Below are positions 52,628 through 61,603 of a stretch of 64,000 nucleotides of DNA, one piece after another. Under the pieces are notes generated by a model. The model had not been told where the DNA came from and did not search any database. It saw nothing but the letters and a program-made list of their open reading frames with translations. Every line of letters begins with the position of its first letter. Within the stretch, counting starts at the first letter, position 1. This stretch comes from an uncultured Aquabacterium sp. (GTDB lineage Bacteria; Pseudomonadota; Gammaproteobacteria; Burkholderiales; Burkholderiaceae_C): NCBI RefSeq assembly GCF_947366995.1, contig NZ_CANBCC010000007.1, positions 1-64,000 of the forward strand. Direction: 5' to 3'. The position numbers and the translations under genes were made by a program.

Positions 52628-54175
52628 ATGAACCTGTTCACTGCCTTGCGCGCCGCCTGGCCGGCCACCCTGGACGATGCGGCCATCCTCACCGACGCCG
52701 GCATTTACACGTGGTCCGACCTCGATCGGGCCAGTGCCATGCTGGCCAACCTGCTGCAAAGCCTGCATCTGCAGGGCGTGGACGGGCGACCGCCAGTGGT
52801 CGCCGCCCACGTCGACAAATCGGTCGAATCCCTGCTGTTGTACCTGGCCACGCTGCGGGCAGGCTGCGTCTACCTGCCCCTCAACCCGGCCTACCGCGCA
52901 GCCGAACTCGAGTACTTCATTCAGGACGCACAGCCGGCCGTGCTGGTGTGCCGCCCGGAAGACCAGGAATGGGTGATCCCGCTGGCGGGCCACGGTCAGG
53001 TGGAGCACCTGTTCACGCTGGGCACGGATCGCCGCGGCAGCCTGCTGAGCCACGCGAGCCTGTATGGCGACGAGCAGCAACCGGTGCCCCGCCGCGCCGA
53101 CGACCTCGCGGCCATCCTCTACACCTCGGGCACCACCGGGCGCAGCAAAGGCGCGATGCTCACGCACGGCAACCTGCTGAGCAACGCGCGCACCCTGCTG
53201 CGCCACTGGGACTGGCGCCACGACGATTGCCTGGTGCACGCCCTGCCGATCTTCCACATCCACGGGCTGTTCGTGGCCTCGCACTGCGCGCTGCTGTCGG
53301 GCACACCCATGCGCTGGCTGAATGCCTTCTCGCCCGCAGCCGTGCTGGCGCAAATCACGGACACCGCCGCCCCGCAGGCCACCGTGTTCATGGGCGTGCC
53401 GACGATGTACGGGCGACTGCTTGCGCACGACGGGCTGAACGCCGAAGCCACCGCCGGCATGCGGCTGTTCGTCAGCGGCTCGGCCCCCTTGCTGCCCGCG
53501 GCGTTCAGCGCCTTTGCCGCGCGTACCGGCCACACCGTTCTGGAACGCTACGGCATGAGCGAGACCGGCATGCTGTGCTCCAACCCGTGTCGCGCACGCG
53601 AAGGCGAGCGCATCGCGGGCACCGTGGGCCGACCCTTGCCGGGCGTGGGCGTGCGCATCGTGGGCGACGAGGGCCAGCCGCTGGGCACCGGTGAGCCGGG
53701 TCACGTCGAGGTGCGCGGCCCCAATGTGTTCATCGGCTACCTCGGCATGCCCGACAAGACCGCCGAAGCCTTCACTGCCGACGGCTGGTTCCGCACCGGC
53801 GACGTGGGCCGCATTGACGAACAGGGCCACGTGCACCTCGTGGGGCGCGCCAAGGACCTCATCATCTCGGGTGGCTTCAATGTCTACCCGGCCGAAGTGG
53901 AAAGCCACATCGACCGGCTGCCCGGCGTGATCGAATCGGCCGTGATCGGCTTGCCCCACCCCGATTTCGGCGAGGGCGTCGTGGCCGTGATCGTGGCCGA
54001 AACCGGCAGCACCCCGGACGAAGCCACTGTGATCACCGCACTGAAGGCCAGCATCGCCAACTTCAAGGTGCCCAAGCGCGTGATCGTGGTCGACGAACTG
54101 CCGCGCAACGCCATGGGCAAGGTGCAGAAGAACCTGCTGCGCCAGGCCCACGACGGGGTGTTCACCGCCTCGTGA
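52628..54175 (+). CDS. Malonyl-CoA synthase-like AMP-binding enzyme
   Basis: LAAILYTSGTTGRSKGAMLTHGNLLSNA; PIFHIHGLFVASHCALLSGTPM; ERYGMSETGMLCSNP, as in MatB-type enzymes. Confidence 0.85.
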   Translation: MNLFTALRAAWPATLDDAAILTDAGIYTWSDLDRASAMLANLLQSLHLQGVDGRPPVVAAHVDKSVESLLLYLATLRAGCVYLPLNPAYRAAELEYFIQDAQPAVLVCRPEDQEWVIPLAGHGQVEHLFTLGTDRRGSLLSHASLYGDEQQPVPRRADDLAAILYTSGTTGRSKGAMLTHGNLLSNARTLLRHWDWRHDDCLVHALPIFHIHGLFVASHCALLSGTPMRWLNAFSPAAVLAQITDTAAPQATVFMGVPTMYGRLLAHDGLNAEATAGMRLFVSGSAPLLPAAFSAFAARTGHTVLERYGMSETGMLCSNPCRAREGERIAGTVGRPLPGVGVRIVGDEGQPLGTGEPGHVEVRGPNVFIGYLGMPDKTAEAFTADGWFRTGDVGRIDEQGHVHLVGRAKDLIISGGFNVYPAEVESHIDRLPGVIESAVIGLPHPDFGEGVVAVIVAETGSTPDEATVITALKASIANFKVPKRVIVVDELPRNAMGKVQKNLLRQAHDGVFTAS

Positions 54176-54211
54176 TGCGAACACTGTGATCACCCTCAAC
54201 CGGAGACCGCC

Positions 54212-54994
54212 ATGCCCGACACCGCCAGCACCCCGCTCGACATCCCCTCGCTGAAGGACCGCGTCAGCGCCGAAGAGTGGCAGCTGCGCGTCGACCTGGC
54301 CGCCGCGTACCGGCTGGTTGCGCTCTACGGCTGGAGCGATCTGGTGTTCACGCACATCTCGGCACGCATCCCCGGGCCGGAGCACCACTTCCTGATCAAC
54401 CCCTACGGCCTGATGTTCGACGAGATCACGGCCTCGAGCCTGGTGAAAGTCGACCAGGCCTGCAACAAGCTCGACGACTCGCCCTTCCCGGTCAACCCGG
54501 CCGGCTTCACCATCCACAGCGCGGTGCATGCGGTGCGCGAAGACGCGGGCTGCGTGTTGCACACCCACACCCGCGCCGGCGTGGCCGTGTCAGCCCAGCG
54601 CGATGGTGTGCTGCCAATCTCGCAGCAGAGCACCTTCGTGCTCGCCTCGCTGGCATACCACGACTATGAGGGCGTGGCCTTCCGCGAAGACGAGAAGCCG
54701 CGCCTGCAGGCGGACCTCGGCGACCGGCGCTTTCTGATGCTGCGCAACCACGGCCTGCTGACCGTGGGTCGCACCATTGCCGATGCCTTCCTCAACATGT
54801 ATGTGTTCGAGAGCACCTGCCAGATCCAGATTGCTGCGCAAAGCGGTGGCTCGGCCCTGACGCACGTCAATCCGCAGATCGTGGAAGGCGTTTCGCACGC
54901 GATGAAGGTGCAGACTGGCGGGCTGGGCGGCGCCTTCGCGTGGCCGGCCCTCATCCGCAAGCTCGACCGCATCGACCCCTCTTACAAGACATGA
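54212..54994 (+). CDS. Class II aldolase/adducin family protein
   Basis: YRLVALYGWSDLVFTHISARIPGPEHHFLINPYGLMFDEITASSLVKVD. Confidence 0.95.
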   Translation: MPDTASTPLDIPSLKDRVSAEEWQLRVDLAAAYRLVALYGWSDLVFTHISARIPGPEHHFLINPYGLMFDEITASSLVKVDQACNKLDDSPFPVNPAGFTIHSAVHAVREDAGCVLHTHTRAGVAVSAQRDGVLPISQQSTFVLASLAYHDYEGVAFREDEKPRLQADLGDRRFLMLRNHGLLTVGRTIADAFLNMYVFESTCQIQIAAQSGGSALTHVNPQIVEGVSHAMKVQTGGLGGAFAWPALIRKLDRIDPSYKT

Positions 54995-55734
54995 AGCAGT
55001 TCAAGATCGTGCTGGCCATGGTGGCCGCCGCCCTGGGCCTCAGTGCCCTGATCGTCTACCTGGGCCAGCGTGGCGACGCCACCGCCCCGCAGACCGAGGC
55101 CACCGGCCTGCCGTGGCAGATCGAAGCGCTGCCCGGAGGCGGCAGCCGCGTGTTCGGTCTGACGCTGATGCCCGCGGGCCAGCCGGGTGGCAGCACCTTG
55201 GGCGATGCACGCCAGCGCTGGGGCGACACGATGCAGATCGCCGTGATCGCCGCGCCGGGAGAGGATGGCACGCTGGAGGCCTATGTCGACCCGGCGCCGG
55301 CCGGCTTCATCAACGGCAAGCTGGTGATCACGGCCCGCATGGCACCCGAGGCCATCCGCGGCCTGCGCGAGCGGGCGCTGAAGGCCGAGTTCATGGAGAG
55401 CACCACACGCAAGTACCAGCTGGCCCCGGCCGACATGGCGCAGGCGCTGGCTGCCCCGGTGGCCGCACTGGGCTTCATTCCCTCGGCCAACCTGGACGAT
55501 GTCGCGGTGCAGCAGCGTTTCGGCCCGGCCGCCGAGCAGGTGCGGCGCAATGCCCACATGGTGCACCACCTCTACCCCGCGCGCGGGCTCGACCTGGTGC
55601 TCGACACCGAAGGCAAGGAGCTGCTGCAGTACGTGGCGCCCGCCGAGTTCGATGCACGTCTGCGCGGACCGCTGAAGGCCGCGCTGGCGGCATCGGCCGC
55701 CTCAGGCGCCTCGAGCGCCCCGGCCGCGCGCTGA
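54991..55734 (+). CDS. Membrane-anchored protein of unknown function
   Basis: MKQFKIVLAMVAAALGLSALIVYLGQRG...; ATGA overlap with the aldolase gene. Confidence 0.7.
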   Translation: MKQFKIVLAMVAAALGLSALIVYLGQRGDATAPQTEATGLPWQIEALPGGGSRVFGLTLMPAGQPGGSTLGDARQRWGDTMQIAVIAAPGEDGTLEAYVDPAPAGFINGKLVITARMAPEAIRGLRERALKAEFMESTTRKYQLAPADMAQALAAPVAALGFIPSANLDDVAVQQRFGPAAEQVRRNAHMVHHLYPARGLDLVLDTEGKELLQYVAPAEFDARLRGPLKAALAASAASGASSAPAAR

Positions 55735-55759
55735 GCACCGGCCGGAAACCGCAAGCGGC

Positions 55760-56629
55760 TCAACGGCCCTTGCGCAGCGCCGACAGTTCGGCGTCCTTGG
55801 CATCCCAGAGTCCGTTGATCCAGCTCTGCAGGCGCTGGCGGTACTGGGGATCGGTGCCGTCTTCGGCCACGTGCAGGTTCTCGGGGATGTGCACCTGACG
55901 CACCGTCACGATGACATTGCGCACCCGACCGCTCAGCAGGTCGGTGAAGGTCGGCACGCCGTCCGGGTAGACGATGGTCACGTCGACCAGGGTTTCGAGT
56001 TTGTCACCCAGCGTTTCAAGCGCCATGGCGATGCCACCGGTCTTGGGCTTGAGCAGATGCTGGTAAGGCGACTTCTGCTGCGCCTGCTTGCCCGGCGTGA
56101 AGCGCGTGCCCTCCAGGAAGCTGATCACCGAAGTGGGCACCACGCGGAACTTCTCGCAGGCCTTGCGGGCGGCTTCGAGGTCCTGACGGGCCGAGGCCCC
56201 GCCCTTGCGGCGCATGAACGGGAAGTCGAGCGCCCACCACGCCAGGCCAATCACCGGCACGAAGATCAGTTCGTGCTTGATGAAGAACTTCAGCAGCGGG
56301 ATGCGGCGGTTGAATACCTTCTGCAGCACGAGGATGTCAACCCAGCTCTGGTGGTTGCTGCTGACCAGGTACCAGCCCTGGCGCTTGAACCCCTCGGCCC
56401 CGCGGATCTCCCACCCACGCTGGCCGACCAACTCGATCCAGCCGTTGTTGATGCTGATCCAGTTCTCTGCGATGCCGTTGAGCAGCACATCGGCCACGCT
56501 GCGCACGGCGCGCAGCGGCAGCACCAGCTTGAGAAGGGCCAGCGGCATCATCAGCGAAAAGCCGACAAGGGTGTTGACAGCCAGCACCACCCCGGCAAAG
56601 GTGGCCTTGATCGGAGCAAGAAGGGACAT
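55760..56629 (-). CDS. 1-acyl-glycerol-3-phosphate acyltransferase family (YihG-like)
   Basis: YLVSSNHQSWVDILVLQKVFN (NHxxxxD); ISFLEGTRFTPGK. Confidence 0.92.
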   Translation of the reverse strand: MSLLAPIKATFAGVVLAVNTLVGFSLMMPLALLKLVLPLRAVRSVADVLLNGIAENWISINNGWIELVGQRGWEIRGAEGFKRQGWYLVSSNHQSWVDILVLQKVFNRRIPLLKFFIKHELIFVPVIGLAWWALDFPFMRRKGGASARQDLEAARKACEKFRVVPTSVISFLEGTRFTPGKQAQQKSPYQHLLKPKTGGIAMALETLGDKLETLVDVTIVYPDGVPTFTDLLSGRVRNVIVTVRQVHIPENLHVAEDGTDPQYRQRLQSWINGLWDAKDAELSALRKGR

Positions 56630-56787
56630 GTATCGGTCTCGTTGGGAAAGCCCGCGATTATGTGCACAGATGTGCATCAAGCCGCATCTCGCCCATCGGC
56701 TCCTCGCGCGTGCCGTTCGTCACGCGCCCGGCCGGAACGTGGCCGGGGGCCCTGGGCAAGCCGAGCCGGCTCGCATAAGGTGCTGCC

Positions 56788-57774
56788 ATGCCCGCATCGT
56801 CGCCCTTCTCGCTGGTTTCCTGGCTCCATCACGCCGATGGCACCCCGCCGCCGGCCAACCTGCCCGTCCAGCAGTGGCACGCGTGGGAGGCCCTGTGCGC
56901 GCAGCTCACACCCCTGCTCATGGCGCCGCGCCAGGCCAGCGATTTCGCCGGCGCGCTGCACCCCCTGGCCGCCGAACTGGTCGCCCTGACCCGGGAAGAT
57001 CCCGACGTGGCGATCTTCCACATGGTGCACGGCAGCGAAGACCCGCTGGTGCGCTACAGCGCGCGCCATGCCATGCACACCGCCATGCTGATGGCGCTGG
57101 TCGGCCGCCGCAAGGACTGGGGCGACGGACGCACCGCACTGGGCGTGAAGGCCGCGCTCACCATGAACCTGTCGATCATGGCGCTGCAGGACACCCTCGC
57201 CCGACAGGTGACGCCGCTCACCCCCGAGCAACGCGCCGAGATCCAGGCGCACCCCGAAGCCACGCGCCGGATGCTGATCGAGCTGGGCATCGACGAGCCG
57301 GACTGGCTGGACGCCGTGGTGCAGCATCACGAACAGCCCGACGGTCGGGGCTACCCGCACGGCCTGGTCAAGGTCCACACGCTGGCCGATGCCATCCACA
57401 CCTGCGACGTGTTCAGCGCCAAGCTCAGCCCGCGAGCCAGCCGGGGGCGCCTGCCCGCGCCGCAGGCCGCCGCAGAGATCTTCCGCCAGCGCAGCGCCGG
57501 CTATTTTGGCGCCACCATCATCCGCGAACTGGGGCTGTACCCGCCGGGCAGCCTGGTGGACCTCGCCAGCGGCGAGCGGGCCGTGGTGCTGTGCCGCACG
57601 GCCGATGCCGGCGCACCCCAGGTGGCCGTGGTGACCGATGCGCTGGCCTGCCCATTGCCCATGCCACTGCGCTCGGGCACGGCACGGCAGGGCCCGCACC
57701 GCGTGCTCGGAGCCGCGGCCGACCGCGCCGGGGCCGACACCTTTGCCCCCACCACGCTGCTGGCCCTGCGCTGA
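56788..57774 (+). CDS. HD-GYP-like protein with degenerate HD signature
   Basis: VVQHHEQPDGRGYPHGLVKVHTLADAIHTCDVFSA retains HHExxDGxGYP; the expected HDIGK segment reads LTMNLSIMALQD. Confidence 0.8.
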   Translation: MPASSPFSLVSWLHHADGTPPPANLPVQQWHAWEALCAQLTPLLMAPRQASDFAGALHPLAAELVALTREDPDVAIFHMVHGSEDPLVRYSARHAMHTAMLMALVGRRKDWGDGRTALGVKAALTMNLSIMALQDTLARQVTPLTPEQRAEIQAHPEATRRMLIELGIDEPDWLDAVVQHHEQPDGRGYPHGLVKVHTLADAIHTCDVFSAKLSPRASRGRLPAPQAAAEIFRQRSAGYFGATIIRELGLYPPGSLVDLASGERAVVLCRTADAGAPQVAVVTDALACPLPMPLRSGTARQGPHRVLGAAADRAGADTFAPTTLLALR

Positions 57775-57855
57775 CCCACGCGTTCACCGGGGCATTCACC
57801 GCGCCGTCATGAAACAGGCGCAAAGTGACACGATTCCGTCATTTCGTGTCCGCCC

Positions 57856-58764
57856 ATGTCGCCTGCTCCCCTTGATCCCGACCTGCTGCGCCGCCTGCAG
57901 GAAGACGTCATCGACAGCTACGACGAAGAGCTGGAGATGGAGGTCGACGACCGCATCCTCGACGGCCCGGGCGACCAGACCGCCGAGGCCCGCGAGGACC
58001 GCCGCCGCTATTTCCGCGAGCTGTTCCGCCTGCAGGGCGAACTCGTCAAGCTGCAGGACTGGGTGGTGCACACCGGGCAGCGCGTGGTCGTCCTGTTCGA
58101 AGGGCGGGATGCCGCGGGCAAGGGGGGGGCCATCAAGCGCATCACGCAGCGCCTGAACCCGCGCGTGTGCCGCGTGGCCGCCCTGCCCGCCCCGAACGAC
58201 CGCGAAAAAACGCAGTGGTACTTCCAGCGCTACGTGGCCCATCTGCCGGCTGCCGGCGAGATCGTGCTGTTCGACCGCAGCTGGTACAACCGCGCCGGCG
58301 TCGAGCGCGTGATGGGCTTCTGCAGCGACGACGAGCTGGAAGAGTTCTTCCGCTCGGTGCCCGAGTTCGAGAAGATGCTGGTGCGCAGCGGCATCCGCGT
58401 CATCAAGTACTGGTTCTCGATCTCTGATGAGGAGCAGAACGCGCGCTTCCTGGCCCGCATCCACGACCCGCTCAAACAGTGGAAGCTCAGCCCGATGGAC
58501 CTCGAAAGCCGTCGGCGCTGGGAGGCCTACACGCGCGCCAAGGAAGTCATGCTGGAGCGCACCCACATCCCCGAGGCGCCCTGGTGGGTCGTGCAGGCGG
58601 TGGACAAGAAGCGTGCCCGCCTCAACGTGATCCATCACCTGCTCAACCATTTCGACTATGTCGAGGTGCCGCACAAGCCGGTGCAGTTGCCGCCCCGCAT
58701 GCGGCACGAGGACTACGCGCGCCAGCCCGTGCCCGCCAGCCTGTACGTGCCCGAGATCTATTGA
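57856..58764 (+). CDS. ppk2: Polyphosphate kinase 2
   Basis: VVVLFEGRDAAGKGGAIKRITQRLNPR; EIVLFDRSWYNRAGVERVMGFC. Confidence 0.96.
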   Translation: MSPAPLDPDLLRRLQEDVIDSYDEELEMEVDDRILDGPGDQTAEAREDRRRYFRELFRLQGELVKLQDWVVHTGQRVVVLFEGRDAAGKGGAIKRITQRLNPRVCRVAALPAPNDREKTQWYFQRYVAHLPAAGEIVLFDRSWYNRAGVERVMGFCSDDELEEFFRSVPEFEKMLVRSGIRVIKYWFSISDEEQNARFLARIHDPLKQWKLSPMDLESRRRWEAYTRAKEVMLERTHIPEAPWWVVQAVDKKRARLNVIHHLLNHFDYVEVPHKPVQLPPRMRHEDYARQPVPASLYVPEIY

Positions 58765-58819
58765 TCCGGATCAGGCGGACGCGCAGCGACGGGAGCGGGC
58801 CGCACGCTACCATCCGGGG

Positions 58820-59230
58820 ATGTTCGTCCGTCCGCGTGCGATGGCACGCGCCCCTTACCTGCGCTGGGCCGTGTTGGCGGCCCTGGTGTTTGCAGCGATG
58901 GCCCCGACCCTGTCGGCCTGGCTGCACAGCCAGGGGCGGGTGTGGGCGACGGTCTGCACCACCTCCGGTGAGCCCCGGGTGATGCTGGTGTCTGACGCCG
59001 ACACGATGGCGAACGACGTCTCGGGCGAGGCCCCGGGGATGGGTCAGCACGCCGACTGCCCCTACTGCCTCCTTCAGCATCACATGGCGCCCCCGCCCGA
59101 CCAAGTGGCCATGCGGGATCATCGCCCAGCCCCCTCGGTGCTGCGCCGCTGGACGGTGCTGGCCCTGCCCTATCAGGCAGTCGCCTGGGCCCATCGGCCC
59201 GCACAGGCGCCGCCCGCCCTGCACGCCTGA
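58820..59230 (+). CDS. DUF2946-like membrane protein (second copy)
   Basis: MFVRPRAMARAPYLRWAVLAALVFAAMAPTLSAWLHSQGRVWATVCTTSGEPRVMLVSD...HADCPYCLLQHHMAPPPDQ. Confidence 0.8.
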   Translation: MFVRPRAMARAPYLRWAVLAALVFAAMAPTLSAWLHSQGRVWATVCTTSGEPRVMLVSDADTMANDVSGEAPGMGQHADCPYCLLQHHMAPPPDQVAMRDHRPAPSVLRRWTVLALPYQAVAWAHRPAQAPPALHA

Positions 59231-59414
59231 CTGCTGGCGTGCTGCATCGGCGCCTGTCGATGCGCGCCTGCGCGCCGCACCTCCCCTTTTTGATTCACCC
59301 GCCCGGACCGGCTGCCGCCGCCGGGCTGCCGTCGCGCTGTGCCCGCATCACGCCGCCTGGTCCTTGGCGTCGTGAGGCGGTGTCCGCGAGGCACCCATCC
59401 GCCAGACAACGACC

Positions 59415-61508
59415 ATGACATTCCACCGACTGCCCTGCGCTGCCAGCGCCGCACTGGCCCTGGTGAGCGCCCACGCCAACGACGCAGACACACTGTCCGC
59501 CATCACCGTCTCGGCTCGCCGACTCGCATCTCCCCTCGCTTCGCCCACCACCGTGTCAGACACGGCATCGTGGCTGAGTAACCTTGCCGGCTTCAGCGTC
59601 TGGTCTGCGGGGGGCGTTTCCGGGCTGCCCGCGTTGCGCGGCCTGGCCGACGACCGCGTCAAGGTGCTGGTCGACGACCTCGACCTCGCCTCGGCCTGCG
59701 CCAACCACATGAACGCCCCGCTGTCCTACGTCGAGCCCACGCAGGTGCAGAGCGTGTCGGTGCACGCCGGCGTCAGCCCCGTGAGCGCCGGCGGCGACAA
59801 CATCGGCGGCACCATTGCCCTGCGCACAACCCGGCCGGTCTTCGCGACCGAGGCGGACACGCTGCGCACGGACGGCCAGCTGAGCCTCGCCACCCGCAGC
59901 GTGGATCGGGCGTGGTCTGGCGCCCTGCGCTTCGGCGTGGCCTCGGACACCGTGCGCCTGGACTACAGCGGCAGCACGGTCGAGGCCCAGAGCTACCGCG
60001 ATGGCCATGGCCGGGTGGTGCGCGACACGCTCTACAAGCAGACCCACCACCGCTTGAACCTCGCGGCCCAGCGCGGCGGCGACCTCTGGACCTTCAGCGT
60101 GAGCGACCAGATGGTGCCCTACCAGGGCTTTCCGAACCAGTACATGGACATGACGCACAACCACGCCAACGCGGCGCGGCTGGGCTATGAGGGCACCTTC
60201 GACTGGGGCCGACTGGAAGCACGGCTGTACGCGCAGAACACGCGCCACGCGATGGGCTTTCCGAGCAGCGAGCGCACCGGGTCCATGCCCATGAACACCG
60301 AGGGCCGCGACACCGGCTACAGCCTCAAGGCCGAGCGCGCCGCGTGGAACGGCACGCTGCGCTTCGGGCACGAACTCAACCAGCAGACGCTGGACGACTG
60401 GTGGCCACCGGTGCCGGGCTCGATGATGATGTCGCCGCAGACCTACGTGAACATCCAGAACGGCCGCCGTGATCGCGTGGCCTTGTACGGGGAATGGGAA
60501 GGCCCGCTGACCGATGGCTGGAGCGGCATCGGCGGCCTGCGCTACGAGGCCGTGCGCACCAGCGCTGGCCCCGTGCAGGGCTATGGCTGCGGGATGATGT
60601 GCGCCCCCGACAACGCGGCCGCAGCAGCCTTCAACGCGGCCGACCGTACCCGCCGTGACGACAACGTCGATGCCTCGCTGCTGCTGCGCAAGGCCACCTC
60701 GGCACAGCAGTCGGTCGAACTGGGCCTGGCCCGCAAGACCCGCTCGCCCAATCTGTACGAGCGCTACTCGTGGGGCCGCGGCAGCATGGCCATGACGATG
60801 ATCGGCTGGTTCGGCGATGGCAACGGCTATGTGGGCGACATCGGCCTGCGTCCGGAAGTGGCGCACACCGTGAGCGCCACCATGGACTGGCACGACGCCG
60901 CACGGGATACCTGGTCACTGCAGCTCACGCCGTACGCCAGCTACGTCAAGGACTACATCGACGCTGATCCCATGGGCAGCTTCAACCCCTACCGGCGCAC
61001 CACCGAGACGCGCAACCTGCTGCGGTTCGCCAACCACGATGCGCGGCTGTTCGGTGCCAACCTGAGCGGCAGCTGGCTGGCGTGGCGCAGCGCCGACTGG
61101 GGCCAGTGGACCTGGCAGGGCAAGCTGGACTGGACGCGCGGCCACCGCACCGACGGCGGCGCGCTCTACCGCATGATGCCGTTGAACCTGGCGTTGGCGC
61201 TGGAACACCGGTTGGGCCCGTGGCGCAACTTCGTGCAGATGCAGGCCGTGGACCACAAGCGCCATGTGGACGCGCGGCGCGACGAGGACGTGACGCCCGG
61301 CTACACGCTGTTCAACCTGGGCACGGCCTACCAGGCCACGCCCGACCTGACCCTGCAGCTCACCATGCGCAACCTGTTCGACCGGGCCCACGCGCTGCCG
61401 CAGGGTGGCGTGAACCTGGCCGAGTTCAAGATGACCAGCGCGACCACCCTGAGCCCGCTGCAGGGCCCCGGTCGCTCGATCGACCTGGGACTGACCTGGC
61501 GCTTCTGA
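59415..61508 (+). CDS. TonB-dependent copper receptor (OprC/NosA-like)
   Basis: VLVDDLDLASACANHMNAPLSYVEPTQVQSVSVHAGVSPVSAGGDNIGGTI; terminal IDLGLTWRF. Confidence 0.88.
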   Translation: MTFHRLPCAASAALALVSAHANDADTLSAITVSARRLASPLASPTTVSDTASWLSNLAGFSVWSAGGVSGLPALRGLADDRVKVLVDDLDLASACANHMNAPLSYVEPTQVQSVSVHAGVSPVSAGGDNIGGTIALRTTRPVFATEADTLRTDGQLSLATRSVDRAWSGALRFGVASDTVRLDYSGSTVEAQSYRDGHGRVVRDTLYKQTHHRLNLAAQRGGDLWTFSVSDQMVPYQGFPNQYMDMTHNHANAARLGYEGTFDWGRLEARLYAQNTRHAMGFPSSERTGSMPMNTEGRDTGYSLKAERAAWNGTLRFGHELNQQTLDDWWPPVPGSMMMSPQTYVNIQNGRRDRVALYGEWEGPLTDGWSGIGGLRYEAVRTSAGPVQGYGCGMMCAPDNAAAAAFNAADRTRRDDNVDASLLLRKATSAQQSVELGLARKTRSPNLYERYSWGRGSMAMTMIGWFGDGNGYVGDIGLRPEVAHTVSATMDWHDAARDTWSLQLTPYASYVKDYIDADPMGSFNPYRRTTETRNLLRFANHDARLFGANLSGSWLAWRSADWGQWTWQGKLDWTRGHRTDGGALYRMMPLNLALALEHRLGPWRNFVQMQAVDHKRHVDARRDEDVTPGYTLFNLGTAYQATPDLTLQLTMRNLFDRAHALPQGGVNLAEFKMTSATTLSPLQGPGRSIDLGLTWRF

Positions 61509-61603
61509 GCCCGACCCGAGTGCGGGGGCGCATGCCCCCGTCATCGTCACAAGCGGCGAGACGCGGTAGGCTCTCGGGTTTCACGCTGACGCGGAGCCCT
61601 TCT

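Noticed and set aside
52364-54568. 734-aa minus-strand ORF opposite the malonyl-CoA synthase-like gene
   Set aside because: Antisense shadow ORF with biased composition.
57804-57842. CCGTCAT repeats upstream of ppk2, one sharing GTCATGAAAC with the PhoX Pho array
   Set aside because: The two CCGTCAT copies are 32 nt apart (not a multiple of 11), and the second is only ~14 nt from the ATG, so a functional Pho box is unlikely.
58762-58773. Perfect 12-bp palindrome TGATCCGGATCA at the ppk2 stop codon
   Set aside because: Short palindrome overlapping a stop codon; plausible by chance, no second copy found.
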